Shown here: positions 32,361 to 47,300 of the stretch, one piece after another | Layout: every line of letters starts with the position of its first letter | Numbering within the stretch: position 1 is the stretch's first letter | From: DASRDU01 sp035560235 | GTDB taxonomy: Bacteria; Acidobacteriota; Blastocatellia; RBC074 | DNA: 64,000 nt | Assembly: GCA_035560235.1 (NCBI GenBank) | Contig: DATMAG010000054.1 | Coordinates: 1-64,000, forward strand | Direction of reading: 5' to 3' | Notes under the pieces: generated by a model | What the model saw: the letters and a program-made list of their open reading frames with translations, nothing else | What the model was told of the DNA's origin: nothing | Databases searched by the model: none | Position numbers and translations under genes: made by a program

Positions 32361-32390
32361 TTGTCTCGCTCAATCCCGGTCCTCTAAGAT
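32361..32390 (+). promoter_or_regulatory. candidate promoter giving a leaderless transcript
   Basis: TTGTCT (32361-32366), 18-nt spacer and TAAGAT (32385-32390). The predicted start falls at about 32397-32399, at or next to the A of the following ATG. Confidence 0.45.
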
Positions 32391-32398
32391 GGCCGTCT

Positions 32399-32881
32399 AT
32401 GGCCGCCATTCTTTCGCTCGATGAGTTACAGCAGGAACGCCAGCGACTGCGCCGCGCCGGGCAGTCAGTCGTGTTCACCAACGGCTGCTTTGACCTGATG
32501 CATCCGGGGCACGTCAGTTATCTGCAGCAGGCGCGCGCGCTCGGTGACGCATTGATTGTTGCGCTCAACAGCGACCGCGCCGTGCGTGAACTGAAAGGGC
32601 CGACGCGCCCGATACTCAATGAACACGAACGCGCGGCGGTGATGGCTGCGCTCGGCTGCGTTGATTACGTGACGATTTTTGATGACGTCAGCCCGCGTGA
32701 AATCATCGCGGCCCTGCTGCCTGATGTGCTGGTCAAGGGCGGCGACTGGGGCGTAGATCAGATCATCGGACGTGAAGAGGTCGAAGCCGCAGGCGGGCGC
32801 GTGCTGAACCTGCCGTTTGTTGCGGGCTGTTCGACTTCAGAAATCATTGATCGCATCATCAGCAGGTATCAGAGAGACTGA
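32399..32881 (+). CDS. rfaE2: D-glycero-beta-D-manno-heptose 1-phosphate adenylyltransferase
   Basis: This enzyme activates heptose-1-phosphate with ATP to ADP-heptose for lipopolysaccharide core synthesis. It has 160 residues with a nucleotidyltransferase fold: VVFTNGCFDLMHPGHVSYLQ carries the HxGH-type motif, followed by LIVALNSDRAVRELKGPTRP, YVTIFDDVSPREII, VLVKGGDWGVDQIIGREEVE and a final STSEIIDRI. It is the separate adenylyltransferase half of HldE; no kinase domain is fused. The presence of an ADP-heptose pathway supports a Gram-negative (diderm) envelope. No ribosome site is visible, in line with a possible leaderless mRNA. Confidence 0.93.
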   Translation: MAAILSLDELQQERQRLRRAGQSVVFTNGCFDLMHPGHVSYLQQARALGDALIVALNSDRAVRELKGPTRPILNEHERAAVMAALGCVDYVTIFDDVSPREIIAALLPDVLVKGGDWGVDQIIGREEVEAAGGRVLNLPFVAGCSTSEIIDRIISRYQRD

Positions 32882-32933
32882 AACGCAAAGATCACAAAGA
32901 CTGTCACTTTGCCTTGAGAACGAAAATTCATCA

Positions 32934-36659
<3,726 letters not shown>

Positions 36660-36793
36660 GGCTAAGTTCAGCGCACCTTGCGGCGCTCAGACCCGGCAGC
36701 GTAAAATCTGCCTTTGTTCAGGCGCTCACCCGCGCTGGTTATCAGGTAATCGGAAAAGCTCAGAAGGTCGTTTCGCCCCCTGTCATTATTGAG

Positions 36794-37804
36794 ATGAAGT
36801 TGTTTTACGTGCGAAAGTGGCTGCCCGTAGTTGTTGTGTTGTGTGGTCTGGCCGTGCTCTCCGGCTGCCGGTCGGATAAAGGCGCAGCGGGTCAGGATGC
36901 CAGGGACAACACGCCGGTGATAGTCGAAATCAACGGCAAACCGGAACACAGCTCAGCTTTTGAGAGATTCGTCAAGGCGCATCTTTCTGATTTTTATGCT
37001 GACACAACGCAGAATCTGCCCGGCGCGAGCGATGAATCACGCAGCCGCCTCTTCGATGAGTTTGTCAGACGCCAGGTGATCGTTCACGAAGCGCAGAAGC
37101 GCGGCATCACCACCTCGCAGGACGAAATCACGCGCGCGGTGCAGGAGCAGCGCCAGCAGCTTGGCGCTGCGGCCAGCGAAACTCCGGGGCAGGAAAAGAC
37201 TCTGCTGACCAGCAATGAGCGCGCCGATGAAATTGCCAGCGAACTGCTGACGATCAAATATTACCAGCAGGAAGTGCTGAAGGATGTGAAAGTCCAGCCC
37301 GAAGAGGTTGAGCGATATTACGAACAGAACAAGGCGAAGTATCAGAAGAACGGTTTTTACGTTCGGGAAATTCGCGTGGCGACAAAGGATGAAGCCGAGC
37401 AGATGCACCAGAAGGCGCTCGCCCGCCCGGCTGATTTCGCCACCCTCGCCCGCGAACATTCAAAGGCGCCGAACGCTTCCAACGGCGGGCTGATGTATTA
37501 CGAGGTCGGCCAGCTCCCGCCCGTGCTCGAACAGGAGATTGCTCCGCTCAAGGTCGGCGGCACCAGCCGCGTCGTGCAGTCGAGTTATGGTTACCACATT
37601 TTCCGACTCGAAAAACGCGCTGAACCGCTGCCCTTCGACAAGCTCAGGAAACAGATCGAAGAAGAGTTGCTCTCGCGCCGGAATCAGGATCTGATTGACG
37701 CTTACACCGACCGTGTCATGGCCAGCGCGCAGATCAGGGTTTTTTATGACCGCCTCGGGTTCAATTACACTGGTAATCTGAAACAGGCGAAAAATGGAAG
37801 TTAG
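36794..37804 (+). CDS. parvulin-type peptidyl-prolyl isomerase lipoprotein
   Basis: This 336-residue exported foldase has an N-terminal lipoprotein signal (WLPVVVVLCGLAVLSGCRSD, lipobox LSGC) that implies lipid anchoring. A SurA/PrsA-like N-terminal helical domain (FDEFVRRQVIVHEAQKRGIT) is followed by a PpiC rotamase domain at about residues 190-280, with VREIRVATKDEAEQMHQKAL, FATLAREHSKAPNASNGGLM and VQSSYGYHIFRLEKR. It assists folding of periplasmic or outer-membrane proteins. It is followed by a second parvulin gene 92 nt downstream, so the two probably form an operon. The lipobox and size recall Gram-positive PrsA, but the neighbour and envelope genes suggest a periplasmic role. Confidence 0.9.
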   Translation: MKLFYVRKWLPVVVVLCGLAVLSGCRSDKGAAGQDARDNTPVIVEINGKPEHSSAFERFVKAHLSDFYADTTQNLPGASDESRSRLFDEFVRRQVIVHEAQKRGITTSQDEITRAVQEQRQQLGAAASETPGQEKTLLTSNERADEIASELLTIKYYQQEVLKDVKVQPEEVERYYEQNKAKYQKNGFYVREIRVATKDEAEQMHQKALARPADFATLAREHSKAPNASNGGLMYYEVGQLPPVLEQEIAPLKVGGTSRVVQSSYGYHIFRLEKRAEPLPFDKLRKQIEEELLSRRNQDLIDAYTDRVMASAQIRVFYDRLGFNYTGNLKQAKNGS

Positions 37805-37896
37805 TGACAGGATTGCAAGCTTCAGTGTGCCGGTTCGTTCATTCAGCACGCAAACAGCAGTTATACAATCCGTCACTGATTTCAAACAGGAGAAGT

Positions 37897-39048
37897 ATGA
37901 TGAAGTTATTCAGGGCCTTGCTGGTATCCGGTTTCGTGTTCCTCTGTGCGGCGTCGGTCCTCGCGCAGGAAGGCGAAGCGAAACTGGTGGATGAAGTGAT
38001 TGCGCGAGTCAATGCCGCCATGATCATGAAGTCTGATTATGACCGCTCACAGCGCGATGTGCTGGAAGAACTCAAGCAGGCCGGCCTCAAGCCGGAGGAA
38101 CTCGAAAAGAGATTCAGCGAGGCGAAGGCTTCAATTCTTGACAGTCTGATTGACCAGCAACTGCTCATCCAGCGCGCCAGGGATCTTTCCATTGATGTCG
38201 AAGCGCAGATCAACCAGCAGCTGCTGCGGATCATGAAGGAGAACAATCTCAGTTCGATTGAAGAACTCGAACAGAAAATGCGCGAAGTCGGCGTGGACAT
38301 CAACGAAGTGCGCCGCAACTTCCGCAACAAGCTGCTGACCGATGAAGTGCTGCGCCGCGAGGTTTATGGCCAGATCTATCGCGGTCTGACCGATACCGAA
38401 AAGCGCGAATTTTACGACAAGCACAAGGATCTGTTCGTCGTGCCTGGTGAAATCACCCTCAGCCGCATTCTGATCAAGGTGGGCAAGGATCCGGCCCAGG
38501 CGCTGGCCCGCGCAAACGACATTGCCGCTCAGGCGCGCGGCGGCGCTGATTTCGCCGCGCTGGCGCGCCGCTTCTCCGAGGAAGAACTGGGCAAGAAGGG
38601 CGGCAAAATGGATTCGCTCAAAACAGATGTGCTGGCCAACGAGGTTCGCGATGTTGTCAGCAAGGCCACGGCTGGCACAGTGACTGATCCGATCAGACTC
38701 CAGGACAGTTACATGATCTTTCGCGTGGATGACCGCAAGGAGCCGAAGACCCGCAGCTACGACGAGGAAGAGGTCAGGCAGGAGGTCATCAACCGGATGA
38801 TCTATGAGCGCAGCCAGGGCGAGATTGAAAATTATCTGAAAAGACTGCGCGCTGATGCCTTCATTGAAATTGATCCGCGTTATCAGCTGCCTGGAATGAA
38901 GGTGCAGTCGGCTTCGATCAAGCGTGTTCCTTTCTCTGAGGAGAGCGATAAGGAACGCAAGAAACGCGAGAAGCGCGAGAAGAAGGAGAAGGAGCAGCAG
39001 GAGAAGAAGAAGACTGCTGAAAACGCGGCGGCGAAGGTGCAACAGTGA
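37897..39048 (+). CDS. SurA-like parvulin chaperone with Lys/Glu-rich tail
   Basis: The protein has 383 residues. The signal peptide (MMKLFRALLVSGFVFLCAAS, then VLAQ) is followed by a SurA N-terminal domain (LVDEVIARVNAAMIMKSDYD, SLIDQQLLIQRARDLSIDVE). A single parvulin domain (ITLSRILIKVGKDPAQALAR, FAALARRFSEEELGKKGG, DSYMIFRVDDRKEPKTRSYD) comes next, then a C-terminal SurA helix. It should chaperone outer-membrane proteins. The last 35 residues are an unusual polar tail of alternating Lys/Glu with short repeats (KKREKREKKEKEQQEKKK). The ATG at 37897 has AGGAG 6 nt upstream; the longer frame from 37804 is rejected. It overlaps the next gene at GTGA. Confidence 0.92.
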   Translation: MMKLFRALLVSGFVFLCAASVLAQEGEAKLVDEVIARVNAAMIMKSDYDRSQRDVLEELKQAGLKPEELEKRFSEAKASILDSLIDQQLLIQRARDLSIDVEAQINQQLLRIMKENNLSSIEELEQKMREVGVDINEVRRNFRNKLLTDEVLRREVYGQIYRGLTDTEKREFYDKHKDLFVVPGEITLSRILIKVGKDPAQALARANDIAAQARGGADFAALARRFSEEELGKKGGKMDSLKTDVLANEVRDVVSKATAGTVTDPIRLQDSYMIFRVDDRKEPKTRSYDEEEVRQEVINRMIYERSQGEIENYLKRLRADAFIEIDPRYQLPGMKVQSASIKRVPFSEESDKERKKREKREKKEKEQQEKKKTAENAAAKVQQ

Positions 39049-40172
39049 GTACCAAAATCTTCATCCGGGATTTCGTCCCGAATCAGACGGTCAGCACGAC
39101 CTTTCTGGTCAAATCGAAGGAACTCCGCAACAAGAAAACCGGCGGGCAGTTTGCGCTGCTCACCCTGGCTGACCGCACGGGTGAAATCGGCGGGCAGTGG
39201 TGGGACAATTTTGAGGATGCGTGGGACACCTTCGAAGTTGATGACATAGTCTTTGCGCGCGGGCTGGTCGGCACGCATCGCAACAAGCTGCAGATCTCAG
39301 TGCATCGCGTCCGGCCCTGCACCGAACGCGAGATTGACCTGACGCATTATTTCCCGACGACAAAATACGATGTTGACGAGATGTTCGCCGAACTGATGGC
39401 GATCATTCACGGGTTCGACAATCAGCACCTGCGGCAACTGCTCGAAAACATCTTTGCCGATCCTGAAACGGTGAGGAAGTTCAAGCGCGCTCCGGCGGCC
39501 AAGAGCATGCATCATCCTTATCTTGGCGGCCTGCTCGAACACACGCTGTCGCTCGCCAGACTCTGCCGGCAGGTCGGAGCGCATTACGAAGGGATTGATG
39601 TTGACCTGCTGCTGACGGGCGCTGTGCTGCACGATTTCGGCAAGATTGACGAACTCAGTTACGAACGCGGCACCAGTTATACAAATGAAGGCCAGTTGAT
39701 CGGGCATCTGGTGATGGAAACCATTCTGGTTTCCGATCACATCAGACAGCTGCCTGATTTTCCGACGGAGTTGCGCCTGCAGGTGCTGCACCTGCTGCTG
39801 GCGCATCACGGCAAGCTCGAACACGGTTCACCGAAACTGCCTCTGACGCCCGAAGCGCTGATGCTCGCCTGTCTCGATGATCTTGATTCAAAGGTCGAAG
39901 CGATGCAGCGGCTGATGGCTGAGCCGCACGCCAATGGCGACTGGACGCGCATCTCACCGATGTTCGACCGCCCGATTTACCGCCGCCGCACAAACCCGGA
40001 CAATCCGACAGCCGTCGATGAACAGAGCCGCGCAGGCACCGGGAACGGAGCGACGGCAGTGGTTTCGGCGGAAACCCGGGAACGCGCGGGGACGCCGCAG
40101 CCCGCGCCGCGCTCACAGGGCTTCAACAACCCATTCGCTCAGCTCGCTGAGATCATGAAGCCTGAATCCTGA
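39045..40172 (+). CDS. OB-fold/HD-domain protein, YhaM-like 3'-5' exoribonuclease
   Basis: The protein has 375 residues. An N-terminal OB-fold nucleic-acid-binding domain (FLVKSKELRNKKTGGQFALL, GEIGGQWWDNFEDAWDTF) is followed by an HD hydrolase domain with HHPYLGGLLEHTLSLARLCR and LLTGAVLHDFGKIDELSY (metal His and the HD pair), LIGHLVMETI and LLAHHGKLEHGSPKLPLTPE. The same OB-HD order is found in the YhaM exoribonuclease of Firmicutes and similar proteins in many phyla. A C-terminal 50-residue Pro/Arg-rich tail is disordered. The GTG start overlaps the surA-like stop by 4 nt, so it is likely translationally coupled to the foldase operon. Confidence 0.9.
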   Translation: MSTKIFIRDFVPNQTVSTTFLVKSKELRNKKTGGQFALLTLADRTGEIGGQWWDNFEDAWDTFEVDDIVFARGLVGTHRNKLQISVHRVRPCTEREIDLTHYFPTTKYDVDEMFAELMAIIHGFDNQHLRQLLENIFADPETVRKFKRAPAAKSMHHPYLGGLLEHTLSLARLCRQVGAHYEGIDVDLLLTGAVLHDFGKIDELSYERGTSYTNEGQLIGHLVMETILVSDHIRQLPDFPTELRLQVLHLLLAHHGKLEHGSPKLPLTPEALMLACLDDLDSKVEAMQRLMAEPHANGDWTRISPMFDRPIYRRRTNPDNPTAVDEQSRAGTGNGATAVVSAETRERAGTPQPAPRSQGFNNPFAQLAEIMKPES

Positions 40173-40293
40173 CTGCAGCTCTGCTGATCGGCCTGCCTGC
40201 CGTTTTCACAGGCTGAGCTTGATTGCTGGCGAAGGTTCGGGCAAGCTGTAGTTCTCAATTCAGTAATCCACTCACTCGATCAGAAACTGCCAT

Positions 40294-40923
40294 ATGATTT
40301 CAGGAATCCTGCTCGCCGCTGGCGAATCGAAACGGATGGGCGGCGCGTTCAAGCCGCTGATGAAATGGGGCACCACTACCGTCATTGGTGCCTGCATCAG
40401 AAACCTCAAAAGAACACGTCTTGACGAAATCATCGTCGTGCTCGGGCATCGTGAAGCTGACATTCGCACCCGCCTGGCCGGATCGGGCGTGGTCTATGCG
40501 ATCAATCCCGATTACCGGAAAGGCATGATCAGTTCGGTCAAGACCGGCATCGCCATGGCCAGCCCGCAGACCGATGCCTTTCTGATCGCGCTGGTTGATC
40601 AGCCGATGATTCCGAGCGAGATCATCAACCGGCTGGTCATCATTCACGGCGATAATCCGGAAAGCCGAATCACGGTTCCCACCTTTCAGGGCAGACACGG
40701 CCATCCGATCATCATCAGCAAACAGTATGAGCCGGAAATTATGGCCCTTCCTGACGATGCGCCCGAAGGACTGCGCGCCTTCATCAACAAACATCGCGAC
40801 GACATCACTGAAGTCGAAATCGAATCCTCAGTCATCCTCGAGGATATTGACACTCCCGATGATTACGAGCGTTACGCCGAGCAGGTTGAACCGGTCTATG
40901 AATCGCGCAAGTGGCACCCCTGA
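40294..40923 (+). CDS. MocA-like molybdenum-cofactor nucleotidyltransferase
   Basis: This 209-residue NTP transferase has an N-terminal ISGILLAAGESKRMGG glycine-rich loop, followed by FKPLMKWGTTTVIGACIRNL, GMISSVKTGIAMASPQTDAF, IALVDQPMIPSEIINRL and GRHGHPIIISKQY. This order is found in MocA (molybdopterin cytidylyltransferase) and in the related MobA-like XdhA-associated enzymes. It probably adds CMP or GMP to molybdenum cofactor, matching the moeA-moaC operon 10 kb away, but no molybdoenzyme gene is in the window to confirm it. It stands alone, 121 nt after the HD protein, with no clear ribosome site. Confidence 0.88.
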   Translation: MISGILLAAGESKRMGGAFKPLMKWGTTTVIGACIRNLKRTRLDEIIVVLGHREADIRTRLAGSGVVYAINPDYRKGMISSVKTGIAMASPQTDAFLIALVDQPMIPSEIINRLVIIHGDNPESRITVPTFQGRHGHPIIISKQYEPEIMALPDDAPEGLRAFINKHRDDITEVEIESSVILEDIDTPDDYERYAEQVEPVYESRKWHP

Positions 40924-41622
40924 AGCGCAACCGGATTCGGTTGGCTGAAGAGCCGGAAGAGAACTGACCGCAGCAGATGTTATGAAAGGGACACACGCAG
41001 GGAGCCTGCTGCCCGGCTGAAACGTGTCGCCGCGGTTATTGCTCCTCACGTCCGACCTGAGGCTGTTGCCGTGACGCAACTCGCGTCCGGAATAATATTA
41101 AATGAATTGACGAGCCGGAGAGGCGTCCATATACTGCCGCCGCAATCGAGATTCCCTCACTTAATCGAAAAAAGAATTTCCGGCAGTCGCCAGCCGGGCA
41201 GTCTGCGTTTGCAGACGTGGGAAGGCTGCAGCCGTCTCTGACAAGCGCGCCCGGCGGGGACATTCTTACGTTTACTCACTGGGTGGGAACCTCATCGCAG
41301 CCAGCGTGGTTTCCGGTTTATTTCCGCCATCGCAGAAGCAGTTCTGCGTCTCTCCGGCATTGCAGCCTGCACCGACCCCGTAGTGTATCTGGCGGATAGC
41401 TGAAACCGGGCCATTTCATTGTGTGCCACGAATCATTGCCCTGACCGCTGGCAAATGCTCCTTGCCCCTCGCCTGACTTTTGCCTCCTCACTGCAAGAGG
41501 CCACAACCCGAGAACCAGCCTCAGGAGCCGAACGCTCCTCTGGCCGGACTCTGGTCTGTAACAGCGCAAACCACTCCCTCACACAACTTTCCTCCCTCTC
41601 ATCAATCAAGGAGAACACTGGT
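40924..41622. other. 699-nt intergenic region without a supported gene
   Basis: I see no gene with a plausible start and codon pattern here. The region holds a short AT-rich stretch (about 41090-41105), a small hairpin GTCTGCGTTTGCAGAC (41201-41216) and AAGGAG 9 nt before the next ATG. No promoter meets the standard used elsewhere. A long mRNA leader for the secreted protein is possible. Confidence 0.5.
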
Positions 41623-42618
41623 ATGCACATCTCACGCAAATTCACACACGCTCTGCTGGCGCTCGCTGCGCTGGTGATTACCTCACAGATGGCCTTCGCC
41701 GCTGATCCGGGCCTGGTTTACCCGGCGGATTCCGAACTCAGCGATCAGAAGGCAGGCTCAGTGCTGGTCTACAACATTTACACTTCCAGCATTGCGACGC
41801 CCAACACCCAGAACACACGCATCAACATCACCAATTCGAATCAGAACTCAGCCGCCTTTGTACATCTCTTTTTTGTGGATGGTGCGACCTGCGGCGTGGC
41901 TGATTCGCTCATCTGTCTGACGGCGAACCAGACGATGAGCTTTTACGCGGCGGACTTCGATCCGGGAGTGACCGGCTACATCGTGGCGGTGGCGACGAAC
42001 GGAGTCACCGGCTGCCCGATCAATTTCAACTTCCTGATCGGCAGCGAGTACGTCAAGTTCGCTTCCGGCCACGAAGCCAGACTAAATGCTGAAGCCATTG
42101 CGGCGGTCGCGGCCACACCTGCGGCCTGCGATGCGAACACGGTCGCGGCCACGCTCGCCTTTGACGGCGTCAGTTATAACCGGTTGCCGCGCGTGCTCGC
42201 CGTGGACAGCATTCCTGACCGGGCGAGCGGCAACGACACGCTGCTGATCGTCAATCGCATTGGCGGCAGCCTGCTGACCAGTGCCGCCGCCATCGGCCCT
42301 GTCTTTGGCCTGCTTTTCGACGAACTGGAACGTCCGGCCAGCTTCAATTTCAATGCCTCTGTCTGTCAGTTCCGTTCCTCGCTCTCGAATAACTTCCCGC
42401 GCACCACGCCGCGTTTCGAAACCATCATCCCGGCAGGCGCGAGCGGCTGGATGAAGTTCTGGGGAACGAGTGATGTCGGAATTGTCGGCTCCGTCATCAA
42501 TTTCAACCCGAATCGGGGTACTTCGGCGCAGGCCTTCAACGGCGGCAGCAATCTGCACAAGCTGACGCTCTCAGCCGCCGGAACGCTGACTATCCCGATC
42601 TTCCCGCCGTCCTGCTGA
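41623..42618 (+). CDS. secreted protein of unknown function (331 aa)
   Basis: An N-terminal Sec signal, HALLALAALVITSQMAFA, is followed by ADPGLVYPADSELSDQKAGS. The mature part is Ala/Asn/Thr-rich, predicted all beta, and has repeated patterns such as TRINITNSNQNSAAFVHLFF, SLICLTANQTMSFYAADFDP and DTLLIVNRIGGS. About seven Cys residues are scattered, the last being the final residue (FPPSC), which suggests disulphides. I recognise no family; the pattern resembles secreted acidobacterial proteins of unknown role. The ATG at 41623 has AAGGAG upstream and is preferred over a frame open from 41419. A hairpin follows the stop. Confidence 0.8.
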   Translation: MHISRKFTHALLALAALVITSQMAFAADPGLVYPADSELSDQKAGSVLVYNIYTSSIATPNTQNTRINITNSNQNSAAFVHLFFVDGATCGVADSLICLTANQTMSFYAADFDPGVTGYIVAVATNGVTGCPINFNFLIGSEYVKFASGHEARLNAEAIAAVAATPAACDANTVAATLAFDGVSYNRLPRVLAVDSIPDRASGNDTLLIVNRIGGSLLTSAAAIGPVFGLLFDELERPASFNFNASVCQFRSSLSNNFPRTTPRFETIIPAGASGWMKFWGTSDVGIVGSVINFNPNRGTSAQAFNGGSNLHKLTLSAAGTLTIPIFPPSC

Positions 42619-42667
42619 CAGGGCTGAGGAGGAACAGCGGAAAACGCAGAGCCTCACCCCACAACTA

Positions 42668-42710
42668 ACGAAGCGGGCCGGAATCGCTACCGGATTCTGT
42701 CCCGCTTCGT
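42668..42710 (+). terminator. hairpin after the secreted protein gene
   Basis: A 10-bp perfect stem (ACGAAGCGGG / CCCGCTTCGT) contains a second inner stem (GAATC / GATTC with a 7-nt loop). The following tail, CTCTGACACTTCCTTTT, is only moderately T-rich. Confidence 0.6.
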
Positions 42711-42831
42711 CTCTGACACTTCCTTTTCAGTGAAACGTGACGCTGTCGGCAAATACCGCAGCTTGTCATTCCCTCAGCGTGGTTGTTAGTATCTCCGCTC
42801 AAATCATCCAACCTTTCAGGCGGAGAAACAG

Positions 42832-44280
<1,449 letters not shown>

Positions 44281-44381
44281 GCAGAATGGAACGCGGATTG
44301 AACTGATGCTGCGGATGAGCGCGGATCAGAATTTTATCCGTCTCAATCCGTCGCATCCGTCCGATCCGCGTTCCATTCTGC
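44281..44381. repeat. 18-bp perfect inverted repeat between convergent genes
   Basis: GCAGAATGGAACGCGGAT (44281-44298) pairs exactly with 44364-44381. The loop holds further GCGGAT/ATCCG words, so a multi-branched structure is possible. It begins 1 nt after the UbiD stop and ends 6 nt before the convergent gene's stop, so a two-way transcription end is plausible. Confidence 0.85.
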
Positions 44382-44387
44382 TTTATC

Positions 44388-47300
44388 TCATTTGCTGATC
44401 GTCTGCACCGGCTTCTGCATTGACGGATAGACGCTTGATTCGGACATCTGTTTGTAAAGCGCGGGCAGGCCGCTGATCAGGGCGTTGGCTTCGTCAATCG
44501 CCTGATTCAGCTTTGTCTGCATCTCACCCATCATCCGCGTCTGCGTTTCAGTGGGCAGCGAGGTTGAAGCCATCACGCCGCTCTTCAAACCCGGCAACTG
44601 GAAGCGGATGTTTTCGAGACGGCTGAAATCGCCGCTCGCAAAGACTTCGGGGCCGATGCCGATGCCGAATTTCATCTTCACCGGATTGAGCTTCTTTGCG
44701 AAATCCTCAATGGCCGATTTGATTGAGGTCGGCAGGTTCGGATTCTCCTTTGCCATTTTTTCAAGCATCGTCACCTGCTCGTTCAGCATTGTGACTGAAG
44801 CAATCGCTTCGTTGAGTTTGCGGTGCATCTGATGCAGCGACATTGAGGCTTCATAAAGTTTACGGCGGTCGGCGTCAGCAATCTGAATTTCAGGATCGCC
44901 CTGCACTGTGAACGTACCGGCTCCGGCTTCGCGGCCATCAACGGTCAGCGTGACCTTGTACGTGCCGGGCAACACATACGGCCCCTGCGAGCCGCCGCCG
45001 AAAAAGCCTCCGCCCTGCTGCTGTCCGGGCAGCGGCGGCAGCGGTTCGACGCGCAAATCCCACACCACCGAATTGAAGCCCGCTTCGGTTTTGCCCTTCA
45101 CCTTGTCACCGGAATATTCGCGCACGACTGCGCCGTTCTGGTCGGTCACTTTCAGCGACAGATTCTTTGCAGCGGCTTTCAGGTGATAAGTGAATGTCGC
45201 GCCTTCGTCGGGATTTTTGCCGAGGAATTTCATGTCGCCTTCAAATTCGCGCATGCGTTCACTCGACGGGCGGCGCTGTGTGGCCGGGCGCGTCTCGAAA
45301 AGAAAAGCATCTGCGCTCTGCGCTTTGGCAAACTGCTGAAACGGCGTCAGGTCATCGAGAATCCAGACGCTGCGCCCGTGTGTGGCAAGCAGCATGGCAT
45401 TGTCGCGCGGATGCAGCGTGATTTCGTAAACCGGCACGGTCGGCAGGTTCGCTTTCACGCGCGTCCACGATTTGCCGCGATCAAGCGTCACGAACAGGCC
45501 GCTTTCAGTGCCGAGATAGAGCACGTCAGGATTTTTCAGGTCTTCAGTGATCGTGCGCGCTATCTGGCCTTTGGGCAGATTACTGACGATTGAACGCCAC
45601 GTTTCGCCGTAATCGGTGCTAACATAAACGTAAGTGCCGAATTCATTCAGCCGATGACCATCGAACGTGGCGTACACGGTCGCTTCGTCAAAGCGCGATG
45701 GCGCGACACGCGAAACGTATGTGTTCGGCGGCAGGCCCGGCACTTTTGCGGTGACGTTCTTCCAGTTCGCTCCGTCATCACGCGACACGCTCAGCACGCC
45801 GTCATCTGATCCGGCGTAATAGAGTCCGGCTTTCTTCGGTGATTCGGCAAACGTCACGAGGTTGCCATAGCTGCTGACGCCATCGTGTTTGGCGAGTGTG
45901 ATGTCCTTGCCCTTGACGCCCATCAGTTCAAGTGTTTCGCGGTCGGTATTGGTGGTCAGGTCGGGGCTGATCGCCTTCCACGAATGGCCGCGATCAGTTG
46001 ATTTGAAGACACGATTGGCGGCGACAAAGATCGTCGCCGGATTGTGCGGCGAGATCAGAATCGGCGTGTCCCAGTTCCAGCGGTACGGTTTTTCGCCTGC
46101 GGGTGGTTCAGGGCGAATCGTCTTGCGCTCGTTGGTGACGAGGTCAATGCGGCTCATCCGGCCATCCTGCGATTCGGCGTAAAGAATGCGATGATCACCC
46201 GGATCAATCTGCGCGACGAAACCATCGCCGCCGCTGATCACAAACCAGTCATCGTTGCCGATGCCGTCAACGTTGCGCACGGCGCTCGGCCCGCACCAGG
46301 TGTTGTTGTCCTGCAACCCGCCGCAAACCAGATACGGCGAACGCATATCGTAAGCGACGTGATAAAACTGCCCGATGGGCATGTTGCTCAGCCAGACATA
46401 GGTTTTGCTCCTGTCGTAAGAGATTCCCACGCCGCCATCGCCGCCAATCATCGTGTGATTTGAATTGTTCGGGTCAATCCACATCGCGTGAAAGTCAACG
46501 TGAATCTTTCTGGCGCCGTCGGCCTTGAAGGTTTTGCCGTAATCGTCGGAGTAATGAAGCTGCACGCCGAGGACGTAGATGCGATGGTCATCATTCGGAT
46601 CAATGCGAATCTGACTGAAATACATCGGGCGCGGGTTGGTATCGCTCATCTTCGTCCACGTCGCGCCGGCGTCTTCAGAGCGATAGACGCCGCCCTGCTT
46701 CGCGTGTTCGATGCGGGCGTAAACGATGTTCGGGTCCTTGCGGTAAACATCCAGGCCGATGCGGCCCAGCGGGCCTTCGGGCAGACCTTTGGTCAGCTTC
46801 GTCCAGGTCTTTCCGGCGTCGGTTGATTTGTAAATCGCGCTGCCGGGGCCGCCGCCATTGAAGCCCCACGTCGCGCGACGGCGCTGATAGGTTGCGGCGT
46901 AAAGCACCTTGTTGTTGGCCGGATCCATCACGAGTTCCGTTGCGCCGGTGTTCTCATCGGTTTGCAGCACGTTCGTCCAGGTCTGTCCGCCATCGGTGGT
47001 TTTGAAAACTCCGCGCTGACCGCCCGGCCCCCACAGGCTGCCCAAAGCGGCGACATAGACCACGTCGTAATCAGCCGGATCAACGATGATGCGAGCGATC
47101 TGTTTCGATTCGGCAAGGCCCATGTTCTTCCACGTTTTGCCGCCGTCGGTGGATTTATAAACGCCATCGCCCCACGATGAACTCTGGCGATTGTTGTTTT
47201 CGCCCGTGCCGACCCAGACCAGGTTCGGATCGTTCGGCGCAATGGCCACGTCACCGATTGACGAAGTCGGCTGATCGTCAAAGACCGGCTCGAACGTGGT

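Noticed and set aside
38131..39042. 303-codon minus-strand frame opposite the SurA-like gene
   Set aside because: Its Leu run is the complement of the Lys/Glu tail codons; the sense gene has clear family motifs.
41217..41399. Short frames in the 700-nt gap before the secreted protein
   Set aside because: No ribosome site, odd composition and no conserved motif; left as non-coding.
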